DNA from: Burkholderia pseudomultivorans | Lineage (GTDB): Bacteria > Pseudomonadota > Gammaproteobacteria > Burkholderiales > Burkholderiaceae | NCBI RefSeq assembly: GCF_902499075.1 | Contig: NZ_CABVPP010000006.1 | Location: forward strand, 62,001-126,000 | DNA length: 64,000 nucleotides | Direction: 5' to 3' | Shown here: positions 52,813 through 60,314 of the stretch, piece after piece | Layout of the letters: each line of letters opens with the position of its first letter | How positions within the stretch are numbered: position 1 is the first letter of the stretch | Program-made: the position numbers and the translations under genes | The notes under the pieces: generated by a model | The model's database searches: none | Told to the model about the DNA's origin: nothing | What the model saw: the letters and a program-made list of their open reading frames with translations, nothing else

Positions 52813-53901
52813 TCATGCAGGCTGCGCCGCAGCCGCGCCGCGCAGCGCGGCCAGTGCGTCGAGCCGCGCGCCGGCTTCCGCGACGATCCGCGCGATCAGC
52901 GCGTCGCACGATTCGATCGCGCCGATCATCGCGGCCGCCTGGCCGCTCGGCAGCACGCCCTCGTCCGGACGCCCGTCGACGATCGCGCGCTGGATCAGGA
53001 ACGGCGCGTTCGCAGCCATCAGCGTCTGGCTGGCGGTGTAGTCGTGCGAGCGCAGCGCCTTGAGCGCGAGGCCGAGCATGTCGCCGGTGCGCAGCCCGCT
53101 GCGGCGCCGCCACGCCTCGGCCGTCTTCAGCGCGAACAGCGTGCGGCGCAGCGGGCCGAAGCGTTCGAGCTTCAGCAGGTACGGGTTGTCGATCATGCGT
53201 TGCGGCAGCCCGTCGAGCGCGTCCGACACGCGGATGCGCGCCGGATCGGCAACCGCGACGTAGCGCTCGAGCGTGTCGCGCGGCACCGGCGATTCGGCGC
53301 TCATCAGGAAGCGCGTGCCCATCGCGATGCCGGCCGCGCCGTACGCGAGCGCAGCCGCCAGCCCGCGCCCGTCGAAGAAGCCGCCCGCCGCGACAACCGG
53401 CACCTGCACCGCGTCGAGCACCTTCGGCAGCAGCAGCGTGGTCGGCACCGCGCCCGTGTGGCCGCCGCCTTCCGCGCCCTGCACGGTGACGATGTCCGCG
53501 CCGAGCTCGACCGCCTTCGCCGCATGCTTCGGTGCGCCGACCGTCGGCATGCAGACGATGCCGGCGTCCTTGAAGCGGCGGATCGTCTTCGCGTCGGGCC
53601 CGCGGCCGTAGCTGACCGCGCGCAGCCGGTGCTTGATCGCGAGATCGACGACCTGCTGCGCATTCTTCTGGAACATGTGGAAGTTGATGCCGAACGGCTG
53701 GTCGGTCAGCGACTTCACTTTCAGGATCTCGGCCTCGACCTGGTCGGGCTCGAGCGTCGCGCCGGCCAGAAAACCGAAGCCGCCTGCGTTGCCGGTCGCC
53801 GCGACCAGGCGCGCGTCGGCGACCCAGCCCATCGCGGTCTGCACGATCGGATAGCGGCAGCCGAGCAGGTCGCACAGCGGCGTATGAAGCGTCGTGCTCA
53901 T
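52813..53901 (-). CDS. ipdC: IpdC-like flavin-dependent hydroxylase/reductase
   Basis: A 362-residue protein of the nitronate monooxygenase/2-nitropropane dioxygenase TIM-barrel family: YPIVQTAMGWVAD, GGFGFLAGATL, FGINFHMFQKN, and the FMN phosphate site GAEGGGHTGAVPTTLLLPKV and VPVVAAGGFFDGRG. IpdC performs a flavin-dependent step on 5-OH-HIC-CoA in C/D-ring degradation. Its ATG overlaps the upstream crotonase stop (53898-53901). The neighbouring ipdAB genes support the assignment over a nitronate role. Confidence 0.87.
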   Translation of the reverse strand: MSTTLHTPLCDLLGCRYPIVQTAMGWVADARLVAATGNAGGFGFLAGATLEPDQVEAEILKVKSLTDQPFGINFHMFQKNAQQVVDLAIKHRLRAVSYGRGPDAKTIRRFKDAGIVCMPTVGAPKHAAKAVELGADIVTVQGAEGGGHTGAVPTTLLLPKVLDAVQVPVVAAGGFFDGRGLAAALAYGAAGIAMGTRFLMSAESPVPRDTLERYVAVADPARIRVSDALDGLPQRMIDNPYLLKLERFGPLRRTLFALKTAEAWRRRSGLRTGDMLGLALKALRSHDYTASQTLMAANAPFLIQRAIVDGRPDEGVLPSGQAAAMIGAIESCDALIARIVAEAGARLDALAALRGAAAAQPA

Positions 53902-54827
53902 GCGGCGGCTCCGTTGATGGCGGCCGGCGCCGCCGACGCGGTCGCCTCGCCGCGATCCGCGCCGTTCGGCTGCCGCTGCGAGCTGGCCATGCTGCGCGCG
54001 TCGTAGCCGCCGAGGCGATCGCCGCTGACCAGTTCGTTGTGCGCATGCGCGAAGTGGTGCCACGCGAACGCCGCGTCCATCGCCGCGCGCTTGCCCTGCA
54101 GCTCCTCGACGTGATTCAGCGCCTGCTTGGTCAGCGTCAGCCCGAGACGCGGCATCGTCGCGATCTTCGCGGCGATCGCATAGGTCGCGTCGCGCAGCCG
54201 CTCGCGCGGCACCACGCGGTTGACCATCCCCATCTGGTACGCACGCTCGGCCGGCATCCGCTCGCCGAGAAACAGGAATTCCTTCGCGATGCGCGGGTTC
54301 AGCTCGTACGCATGCGCGAAATACTCGACGCCCGGAATCCCCATCCGCACGACCGGATCCGCGAAGAACGCGTCCTCCGACGCGACGATCAGGTCGCACA
54401 CCCACGCAAGCATCAAGCCGCCCGCGATGCACGCGCCCTGCACCATCGCGATCGTCGGCTTCGGCAGGTCGCGCCAGCGGCGGCACATGCCGAGGTAGAC
54501 CTCCTGTTCGCGCGCATACAGGAACTCGCCGCCTTCCTTGTCGACGTGGTCGTACCACAGCGACGCGCGCTCGAACGACTCGTGGATGTCGCGGCCCGGC
54601 GTGCCGATGTCGTGCCCCGCCGAGAAATGCTTGCCCGCGCCCGCGAGCACGATTGCCTTCACCACGTCGTCGTGCGCCGCGCGCCGGAACGCCGCGTCGA
54701 GCGCATAGGTCATCTTCGAGTTCTGCGCGTTGTGGTATTCGGGGCGGTTCATCGTGATCGTCGCGATGCCGTCCTCGACCGCGTAGTCGACGACACCGTC
54801 GCCGAACGTCATCGGGGTCGCTTCCAT
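53898..54827 (-). CDS. Enoyl-CoA hydratase/isomerase
   Basis: A 309-residue crotonase with NRPEYHNAQNSKM, GAGKHFSAGHDIG, and QGACIAGGLMLAWVCDLIVASEDAFFADP. It has a long insertion after the first oxyanion loop (ESFERASLWYDHVDKEGGEFLYAREQ) and a C-terminal unstructured tail rich in Ala, Ser and Gln. ATG 54827 is chosen because GAGG lies 6 bases upstream. ATG 54839, which overlaps the ipdB stop by ATGA, is the alternative and would add four residues. It resembles EchA13-type enzymes. Its exact step in ring degradation is not assignable. Confidence 0.87.
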   Translation of the reverse strand: MEATPMTFGDGVVDYAVEDGIATITMNRPEYHNAQNSKMTYALDAAFRRAAHDDVVKAIVLAGAGKHFSAGHDIGTPGRDIHESFERASLWYDHVDKEGGEFLYAREQEVYLGMCRRWRDLPKPTIAMVQGACIAGGLMLAWVCDLIVASEDAFFADPVVRMGIPGVEYFAHAYELNPRIAKEFLFLGERMPAERAYQMGMVNRVVPRERLRDATYAIAAKIATMPRLGLTLTKQALNHVEELQGKRAAMDAAFAWHHFAHAHNELVSGDRLGGYDARSMASSQRQPNGADRGEATASAAPAAINGAAA

Positions 54828-54835
54828 GTCGGACC

Positions 54836-55633
54836 TCATCCCCGGCGCGGCGCCGGATTGTCGCGCACGATCGCCGCGCGCAGGTTGTGCGGATCGAGCG
54901 CACGCACGATGCGCAGGTCTGCCGCGCTCGGCGCGGGCGTCGTGCCGAGTTCCGGATGCGCAACCAGCGGGAAGCCGGTCGCGTCCTGCACCTCGGCGAA
55001 GCTGACGCCTGGGTGCAGCGAGCGCACGCGGATCGCGTGGTCGGGGCCGCCGAAATCCATCACGCACAGATCGGTGACGATGCTGCGCAGGTCGACGAAG
55101 GTCTTCATCCCCGGCACGCGTCGCGCCGGGTTGTAGCCGACCGTACACACCATGTCGACTTCGCCGGCGACAAACGTGCGCTTGCCGTGGCCGCTGACGA
55201 AGAACGAGTTCGCATGGTTCGTCGAGTTGCCGGGAAAGCCGCGCGCGCCGAGCAGCTGCGTCTTCGGACGCGCGTAGTCGTCGCCGAGCCACGAGATGTT
55301 CGCCTGGCCGAAGCGGTCGATCTGCGTCGGCATCACGAGCGCATGCCGGCGGCCGTGCCACAGGCAGTCGAACACGCGCTCGTAGGTCATCCAGCCGCTC
55401 GCCTTCACGCGATAGCCGTCGGGGCGCGGGCCGAGCGGCACCGGCTCCTCGACGAGATACGCTTCGCCGTCGGTCAGCATCAGCCCGTCGTTGTACGCGA
55501 GCCGCGCGAGGCCGGCCGCGAGCCGCGGGCCCGTGCCGATGCCGGTTGCCAGCACTTCGCCGTCGTCGCGCCAGAGTTGCGCGGCCGCGACGATCATCAG
55601 TTCCGCGAGGGAATGGTCGAGAGATTCGCTCAC
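54836..55633 (-). CDS. ipdB: IpdB, ring-opening hydrolase beta subunit, GTG start
   Basis: A 265-residue CoA-transferase-fold beta subunit. It has GLMLTDGEAYLVEEP, GWMTYERVFDCLWHGRRHALV, TQIDRFGQANIS, ARGFPGNSTNHANSFFV, and MDFGGPDHAIRVRSLHPGVS. These blocks match mycobacterial IpdB closely as remembered. IpdAB hydrolyses the C ring of COCHEA-CoA in steroid catabolism rather than transferring CoA. The start is GTG (55633) with AAGGAG upstream. It follows ipdA by 10 bases. Confidence 0.9.
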   Translation of the reverse strand: MSESLDHSLAELMIVAAAQLWRDDGEVLATGIGTGPRLAAGLARLAYNDGLMLTDGEAYLVEEPVPLGPRPDGYRVKASGWMTYERVFDCLWHGRRHALVMPTQIDRFGQANISWLGDDYARPKTQLLGARGFPGNSTNHANSFFVSGHGKRTFVAGEVDMVCTVGYNPARRVPGMKTFVDLRSIVTDLCVMDFGGPDHAIRVRSLHPGVSFAEVQDATGFPLVAHPELGTTPAPSAADLRIVRALDPHNLRAAIVRDNPAPRRG

Positions 55634-55643
55634 AGGCGCTCCT

Positions 55644-56537
55644 TTACAGAATCGGCAACGGCAGCGTCGTCACATGCGACAGCCCGCCGACGCCTTCGAG
55701 GTACTGACGTTCGTCGCGGCCGACCACGTCGCGCAGGTACGCCGCGGTTTTCTCGTCGTGTTCCGCGCTCGCGCAATACGCGCGCAGGTGCGGCAGGTCC
55801 CAGCCATAGGCCGGCGCGCACGAGGTCGGGTGTGCGCCGCCCGGTGCGTGCACGACGCCCGTGACGAGCGAGCGCTCGAACGGATTGCGTTTCGCGGCGT
55901 CGAGGTCTTCGCTCGCGAGCGACGCGTCGAGCGTTTCCGCCGATACGTAGCAGCGTTGCGCGGCGCGCGCCATCCACGCGTCGAAGAACGGATCGGGGCC
56001 GTCGATGCGCGTGTTGCCCTTCCAGTCGGCCGCGTTCACGTGCAGCAGCGCGACGTCGAGTTCGAGCGCCGGCATCGCGAGCAGCGTCTCGCCGTCGTCG
56101 TACGGCGATTTCACCGTGCGCAGCCCGGGCGCGTGATCGAGCAGCGCGGTGCCGAGCCCGGCGCGCGTCGGCAGGAACGGCAGGCGCGCGGCGGCCGCGC
56201 GCAGGCCGAGCTGCAGCATCCCTTCGTCGAGTTCGAGCACGTCGACGCGGCCCTGCTCGCGGGCACGGCGGAAATGCGGTTCGAGCGGAATCGCGTCGAG
56301 CGACACGAAGCCGAACACCACCTTGCGCACCTTGCCGGCCGCGCACAGCAGGCCGACGTCGGCACCGCCGTACGCGACGATCGTCAGGTCCTTCAGGTTC
56401 GAGCGCGCGATCTCGCGCACCAGCGCCATCGGCTTGCGCCGCGGCCCCCATCCGCCGATGCCGATCGTCATGCCGTCGGCGAGCTGCGCGATCACGTCGC
56501 GCGCGGACATCGTCTTGTCGAGAGGTTTCATCGTCAT
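55644..56537 (-). CDS. ipdA: IpdA, ring-opening hydrolase alpha subunit
   Basis: A 297-residue CoA-transferase-fold alpha subunit: MTIGIGGWGPRRKPMALVREIARS, TIVAYGGADVGLLCAAGKV, FEPHFRRAREQG-like EPHFRRAREQ, LDEGMLQLGLRAAAARLPFLPTRAGLG. Partner of IpdB. Together with ipdC and the following crotonases it identifies the C/D-ring section of a steroid pathway. The ATG at 56537 is followed by a second in-frame ATG (56531). There is no strong ribosome binding site, so coupling to hsaC (10-base gap) is likely. Confidence 0.9.
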   Translation of the reverse strand: MTMKPLDKTMSARDVIAQLADGMTIGIGGWGPRRKPMALVREIARSNLKDLTIVAYGGADVGLLCAAGKVRKVVFGFVSLDAIPLEPHFRRAREQGRVDVLELDEGMLQLGLRAAAARLPFLPTRAGLGTALLDHAPGLRTVKSPYDDGETLLAMPALELDVALLHVNAADWKGNTRIDGPDPFFDAWMARAAQRCYVSAETLDASLASEDLDAAKRNPFERSLVTGVVHAPGGAHPTSCAPAYGWDLPHLRAYCASAEHDEKTAAYLRDVVGRDERQYLEGVGGLSHVTTLPLPIL

Positions 56538-56546
56538 CGTGCTGGC

Positions 56547-57443
56547 TTACCGGTATCCGATGCTGAAATCGTGGCCCCACTGGCTCACCTTGGTGGCCTC
56601 GAACACCGCGTGCTTCGACCAGTCGACGGTCAGGCCGCCGCAGCCGTATTCGAGATCGAAGCCGCCGGGGGTCTTCATGTAGAACGAGATCATCTGGTCG
56701 TTGCAGTGCCGGCCGAGCGTCGCGGACAGCTTCACGTCGTGCGCGGCGACGCGATCGAGCGCGCGCCCCACTTCGTCCATCGAGTCGACTTCGGCCATCA
56801 CGTGCACGCAGCCGGACGGCACCGCCATCTCGAACAGCGCGAGGCTGTGATGGCGCGCGTTGCGGCAGTGCATGAAATGGATGCGCTTCTCCGGTTCGGC
56901 CGGATCGGGCGTGAACTTCACGCGGTAGATGTCGGACAGCTCGAAGCCGAGCACGCCGCGCACGAACGCGTCGGTCGCGTCGAACTGCGGCGCGGGCAGC
57001 ACCGCGTGGCCGAGCCCCATGCCGCCCGTGACGAAACGCGGCACGCCCAGCGGCGACGCGAAGCGGCGGAAGTCGCAGCGCGCGCCCCAGTAAAGCTCGT
57101 GGCGGTTGCCGGACGGGTCGGTGCACCACGCCATCGCCTGCACGCGGCGCAGCGCGGCCTCGTCGCGGCTGGCGCGCACGGCCTCGACGCCGGCCTGTTG
57201 CAGCGCAGCCAGCGCGGCGTCGAACGCGGCGCCATCGGGCAGTTCCCAGCCCGACGCGAAATAGCGGTCGGTCGTGCCGGGGACGATCAGGTAGCGAAAA
57301 TCGCGCTCGTCCATCTTCAGGTACAGCGCGCCGTCGGGCGCGTCGAGCGCCTGCATGCCCAGCACGTCTTCCGCGTAGCGGCGCCACGCATCGACGCGGG
57401 TCGCCTCGACGACCACGTAGCCGAGTGCACGGACATCGATCAT
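56547..57443 (-). CDS. hsaC: Extradiol dioxygenase HsaC (DHSA dioxygenase)
   Basis: A 298-residue two-domain type I extradiol dioxygenase of the BphC/HsaC class. The Fe(II) ligands are H146 (GLGHAVLP), H214 (GCVHVMAE) and E265 (FDLEYG), with the catalytic His in NARHHSLALFE. It meta-cleaves the catechol 3,4-DHSA made from the steroid A ring. ATG 57443 follows AGGAGG at ideal spacing. As the first gene of the ~19.5 kb minus-strand run it probably sits directly behind the main promoter. BphC-type activity on dihydroxybiphenyl is the alternative; ipdAB downstream argues for steroid. Confidence 0.92.
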   Translation of the reverse strand: MIDVRALGYVVVEATRVDAWRRYAEDVLGMQALDAPDGALYLKMDERDFRYLIVPGTTDRYFASGWELPDGAAFDAALAALQQAGVEAVRASRDEAALRRVQAMAWCTDPSGNRHELYWGARCDFRRFASPLGVPRFVTGGMGLGHAVLPAPQFDATDAFVRGVLGFELSDIYRVKFTPDPAEPEKRIHFMHCRNARHHSLALFEMAVPSGCVHVMAEVDSMDEVGRALDRVAAHDVKLSATLGRHCNDQMISFYMKTPGGFDLEYGCGGLTVDWSKHAVFEATKVSQWGHDFSIGYR

Positions 57444-57461
57444 GTCGGCCTCCTCCTGGTT

Positions 57462-57490
57462 CAGAATCCGTTGTTCGTGAAGGGATTCTG
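57462..57490 (-). promoter_or_regulatory. Inverted repeat in hsaC leader
   Basis: CAGAATCC (57462-57469) and GGATTCTG (57483-57490) with 13 bases between, starting 19 bases upstream of the hsaC ATG. It may be an operator at the start of the large operon or an mRNA hairpin in the leader. Confidence 0.4.
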
Positions 57491-57503
57491 GCCGCTCGGG
57501 GAT

Positions 57504-57528
57504 GGCGTCACATCGTCTGTTGGGACGA
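57504..57528 (-). promoter_or_regulatory. Conserved element upstream of hsaC
   Basis: On the minus strand the block reads TCGTCCCAACAGACG then ATGTGACGC. It matches, with only a few differences, the block at 3549-3573 between the divergent SnoaL-fold genes. It contains the dyad TCGTC-N6-GACGA. It lies about 60 bases upstream of the hsaC ATG, against 48 for the SnoaL gene. A shared operator for a steroid regulon is likely. Confidence 0.55.
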
Positions 57529-57653
57529 GAGGCGGCGCGGAACCGGGAAAGCGCGACGACGCGCGAAAGCCCGGCGGGACGGGTTTCGCGGATAGAAACG
57601 AACGGGGAACGGGGGTAGCTTGCCGCCGCCGGGTTGCGGCGCGGCAAACGGCA

Positions 57654-58070
57654 TCAGTCGAACGGGTTCAGGAGTTTCACACCGGTTCGCGCGAAATCGC
57701 CGACGTTGCGGGTAACGACCGTCAGGTCGTGGATCAGCGCGGTGGCGGCGATCAGTTTGTCGAGTGCGTGATCGGGCTGCGGCACGCGCAGGCGGCCCCA
57801 GAGCTGCGCGATTTCGGCGTCGACGGTCAATACATGGCGCGCGTGGTCCTGCACGATCGTCGCGAGCCACGCGTCGAGCCGCGCCGCCTGTTTCGCGTCG
57901 CCGCGAGAGCGCACGAGATCGACGCCGCGCTGCAGCTCGGAAATCGTCACGATCGACAGGTACAGCGGGTCGTGGTTGTCGCGCGCGTGCCGGAAGAACG
58001 ACAGCACGCCGGCATTGGCGCGCGATTTCTTGCGTGTTTCGCTGATGACGTTCGTGTCAATCAAATACAT
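57654..58070 (-). CDS. fitB: FitB/VapC-type PIN-domain toxin
   Basis: A 138-residue PIN-domain ribonuclease. The acidic residues are D5 (MYLIDTNVISE), E in SIVTISELQRGV, the central acidic position in DAEIAQLWGRL, and D in DKLIAATALIHDLTVVTRNVGDF. The length and the HALDKLIAATA block match FitB. The ATG at 58070 overlaps the antitoxin by 14 bases. It cleaves RNA when the antitoxin is lost. It lies between hsaC and the outer-membrane protein gene and is not connected functionally to the catabolic genes. Confidence 0.9.
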   Translation of the reverse strand: MYLIDTNVISETRKKSRANAGVLSFFRHARDNHDPLYLSIVTISELQRGVDLVRSRGDAKQAARLDAWLATIVQDHARHVLTVDAEIAQLWGRLRVPQPDHALDKLIAATALIHDLTVVTRNVGDFARTGVKLLNPFD

Positions 58071-58293
58071 GAGAACCCTCGCCGGAATCGTCCCGGCGCT
58101 CGAAATCGGCGTCTTCGCCCACGTTCGGCATGCTTGCCAGCACCTCGGCCAGGCTTCTGCGTTTCGGGCGGTGCAGCGCGTCGGCCAGGATGGCCCGATG
58201 CTCCGCTTCCGCACTGCGGCCGTGCGCCGCGGCCTGCTCACGCAGACTCTGGATGACGGTCTTGTCTACATTTCGCACCAGAAGATCAGGCAT
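58057..58293 (-). CDS. fitA: FitA-type ribbon-helix-helix antitoxin
   Basis: A 78-residue antitoxin. The N-terminal ribbon-helix-helix is PDLLVRNVDKTVIQSLREQAAAHGRSAEAEHR, and the C-terminal part (LAEVLASMPNVGEDADFERRDD) is the flexible segment that plugs the toxin. GGAGG lies 7 bases before the ATG. It represses its own promoter through the TTGATA/TATCAA dyad just upstream, as FitA does. It is first of the two-gene operon. Confidence 0.9.
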   Translation of the reverse strand: MPDLLVRNVDKTVIQSLREQAAAHGRSAEAEHRAILADALHRPKRRSLAEVLASMPNVGEDADFERRDDSGEGSHVFD

Positions 58294-58311
58294 GTTTCAC
58301 CTCCACTCGAA

Positions 58312-58348
58312 TTGATAGCGATGATATCAATCGGTGTAAGAAATGCAA
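58312..58348 (-). promoter_or_regulatory. fitAB promoter and operator
   Basis: On the minus strand -35 TTGCAT (58343-58348), 16-base spacer and -10 TATCAT (58321-58326). The -10 lies inside the inverted repeat TTGATA-N7-TATCAA (58312-58330), so antitoxin binding would block RNA polymerase. A further partial copy GCTATCA is at 58354-58360. Confidence 0.65.
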
Positions 58349-58473
58349 GCATTGCTATCACCCGATGGCCGTCCGGCTTTGCTACCGAACGCAGACCAAC
58401 GCCGGCGTTCAGTGCGCCGGACAGGTTGGACTGCTGTCTGCTGCAATGTAGACGCCCGGCACCGGCAGCGTAA

Positions 58474-58491
58474 GCTGGCCGTCCGGCCAGC
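58474..58491. terminator. Hairpin after outer-membrane protein gene
   Basis: Perfect 7-bp stem GCTGGCC (58474-58480), loop GTCC, GGCCAGC (58485-58491), 10 bases past the stop of the minus-strand gene. It is followed on that strand only by TTAC, so termination may need Rho. Confidence 0.5.
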
Positions 58492-58501
58492 GCGGCGCCC
58501 C

Positions 58502-59161
58502 TCAGAACCGATACGAAATCCCGATCTGCAAAACCGGATACCACCGATAGCGCGACATCACCTTGTTCAGTTCATCGAGACCGCTCGCAATCAGGATCTG
58601 GCTCTTGACCGGGCCGGCCGCGGCCGCCAGTTCCGGCGACAGCGTATACGAGCATCTCGGCATCCCGTATGCGACGCCGAGGTCGGCGACGAACCCGAGC
58701 CCTTTCGACGCAGGCCGATGCCCGTAGCCGATCCCGACATACGGCATCACGGTCGGATAGCGCGCCTGCGCGGTCGCGTACATCCCCGGCAGCGCCGGAT
58801 AACGCTTGCCGCCGAATGTATAGGTGCCGTTGGTCGGCACCGACACGCCGGTGACCTCGTCGTCGTTGAAGCGCAGCCCGACGGTGGCGCGAAAGCCGCT
58901 GCCGCGCCACGGGAAGATGTCCGCATACAGGCCGCCCTGTCGCAGTTTCACGTCGTCCTGATAGAGATTGCCGGCCACCGAGAAGTCGTGCGACAGGTTG
59001 ATCGCATTGAAGTCCGCGTGCGCGCCCAGCATCGAATTGAAGCTGACCGCTGCACCGATGCCGGCGCCCTGCGTGCCGCCTTGCAGGAAAATCTCCTGCG
59101 CATGCGCGCTGACCACGAACATCGCCCCCAGCACTACCCATTGGTTCATTGTGATTTTCAC
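58502..59161 (-). CDS. Outer-membrane beta-barrel protein, GTG start
   Basis: A 219-residue exported protein. The signal MKITMNQWVVLGAMFVVSAHA is cleaved before QEIFLQGG. The strands alternate polar and aromatic residues, and the protein ends SYRF with the terminal Phe. The pattern GGTQGAGIGAAVSFNSMLGAHADFNAINL resembles OmpW-like or hypothetical PagL-size barrels without the lipase Ser-His motif. GTG 59161 is chosen because GGGGAG lies 7 bases before it and it supplies the basic residue of the signal; ATG 59149 is the alternative. Ligand unknown. Confidence 0.75.
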   Translation of the reverse strand: MKITMNQWVVLGAMFVVSAHAQEIFLQGGTQGAGIGAAVSFNSMLGAHADFNAINLSHDFSVAGNLYQDDVKLRQGGLYADIFPWRGSGFRATVGLRFNDDEVTGVSVPTNGTYTFGGKRYPALPGMYATAQARYPTVMPYVGIGYGHRPASKGLGFVADLGVAYGMPRCSYTLSPELAAAAGPVKSQILIASGLDELNKVMSRYRWYPVLQIGISYRF

Positions 59162-59990
59162 GGGCGTCTCCCCCGATAGGCGCCGGGCGCGCATGACCGC
59201 CGCACGCGATCGCTGTCGCGATGCATCGCGCGTCCCCGACACGGCACTTCGCAAGCAAGCTTGCTTTTCGACGGATCGATCGCGTGTTGCCCGGTCGCGT
59301 TGCCGATACGGCACGCTCCGCACGTGCCTCGCGACAGGCGGCCGACCGCGGTGAATCCGGTCCCCGTTTGTTTCGTTTTCCGCTGCGTCGACGGCCGCCC
59401 ATGCATCGCCGCGCAGGCCCGGCACGGTTTGCATGGACGCATCGACTTCATCGCAAGCGATGTGCCATATCGCGCAAGGTGAATCGGGGCAAGCGTTGCC
59501 GCGATCCGGCGCACGCGATGCGGGCCGGAATCGGCGGAAATGTTTCAGGAACGTATCGATATTCGATGCGCGTCGACGGAAGCGCGGCGTCGAGCGGATC
59601 GGAGGCGCGCGACGCGATAGCCGCCGGACCAAGCCGGGCGGCATTCAAAGCGCGCAAACGCGTCTCGACGACGCATCGCGCGCTGACGTCCATCGTCGAA
59701 AATGTTGCAGCGACGTGACCTCGGGCGGGTCAAAGGAAGTGCGGATGCACGCTCGTCGCCGCGAAGGCAGGGAGACTACCGATGTGTGCGCATCCATCTG
59801 TCGCGCCTGAAGCCGGACGATGCGCGTCGAGCCGAGCGTCGCGGCTCAGCGTTTTCTGGAACGCTTCCGCGAAGTGTTCCAGAAAACGCAGCAGTCGCGT
59901 CGGGCCGAAGAAACGCAGGCTGTTCCATTCGGCTGGAGGTGCTGTTCCAGCGCAATGCCGCCGTTCTGCACGAGCGGCTCCCGCCGAACC
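59162..59990. other. 829-base region without recognised gene
   Basis: Open frames here are short, Arg-rich and overlap on both strands; none has a domain or ribosome binding site that convinces. The stretch contains a perfect 14-base palindrome AAGCAAGCTTGCTT (59253-59266) and the long interrupted palindrome at 59850-59888. It separates the outer-membrane protein gene from the DUF1634 gene, both on the minus strand, and may hold the promoter of the former. Confidence 0.5.
59850..59888. repeat. 39-base near-perfect palindrome
   Basis: Outer arms CGTTTTCTGGAAC (59850-59862) and GTTCCAGAAAACG (59876-59888) are exact complements. Inside, CTTC and GAAG pair around CGC with one mismatch on each side. 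The length and symmetry exceed a normal terminator. No T-run follows. Confidence 0.75.
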
Positions 59991-60314
59991 TCACCCCCGC
60001 ATCCCGACCACCACACCCGCCGCGATAATCACCAGCACGAGCAGCGAAAGCAGCGCATACGTCCGATCACGCTCGCGCACGAACCACCCGAGCAGCAATA
60101 CGACGCGCGCAACCGGCAGCAGGATGAACAAGCCGACGCCGGCCTTCGCGAATGCCGCGCCGCTCCGCGCGAATTCGCTCGCGCCCGCCGCCGGCTGCCA
60201 CGCGCCGAGCAGCATCCCGACGGCGATCAGCACGCACGCGCACACCGTGCCGCCGCGGAGCAGCGCGGCGACGGCCCGCTCGCGACGTTCGACGCCGTCG
60301 GCCGCGCGCGTCAT
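59991..60314 (-). CDS. DUF1634 membrane protein
   Basis: A 107-residue membrane protein with three hydrophobic segments (VCACVLIAVGMLLGAW, GVGLFILLPVARVVLLLGWF, ALLSLLVLVIIAAGVVVGM). DUF1634 genes commonly follow TauE/SafE permeases. The ATG overlaps the TauE stop by ATGA (60311-60314), so the two are coupled. It probably forms part of an anion export system. Confidence 0.88.
   Translation of the reverse strand: MTRAADGVERRERAVAALLRGGTVCACVLIAVGMLLGAWQPAAGASEFARSGAAFAKAGVGLFILLPVARVVLLLGWFVRERDRTYALLSLLVLVIIAAGVVVGMRG

Noticed and set aside
52813-53901. Nitronate monooxygenase
   Set aside because: The family is right but the context with ipdAB and echA20 favours IpdC; kept as IpdC-like.
59448-59733. 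Short minus-strand frames in the 829-base gap
   Set aside because: 81 and 62 codons, Arg/Ala-rich, mutually overlapping in different frames, with no ribosome binding site.
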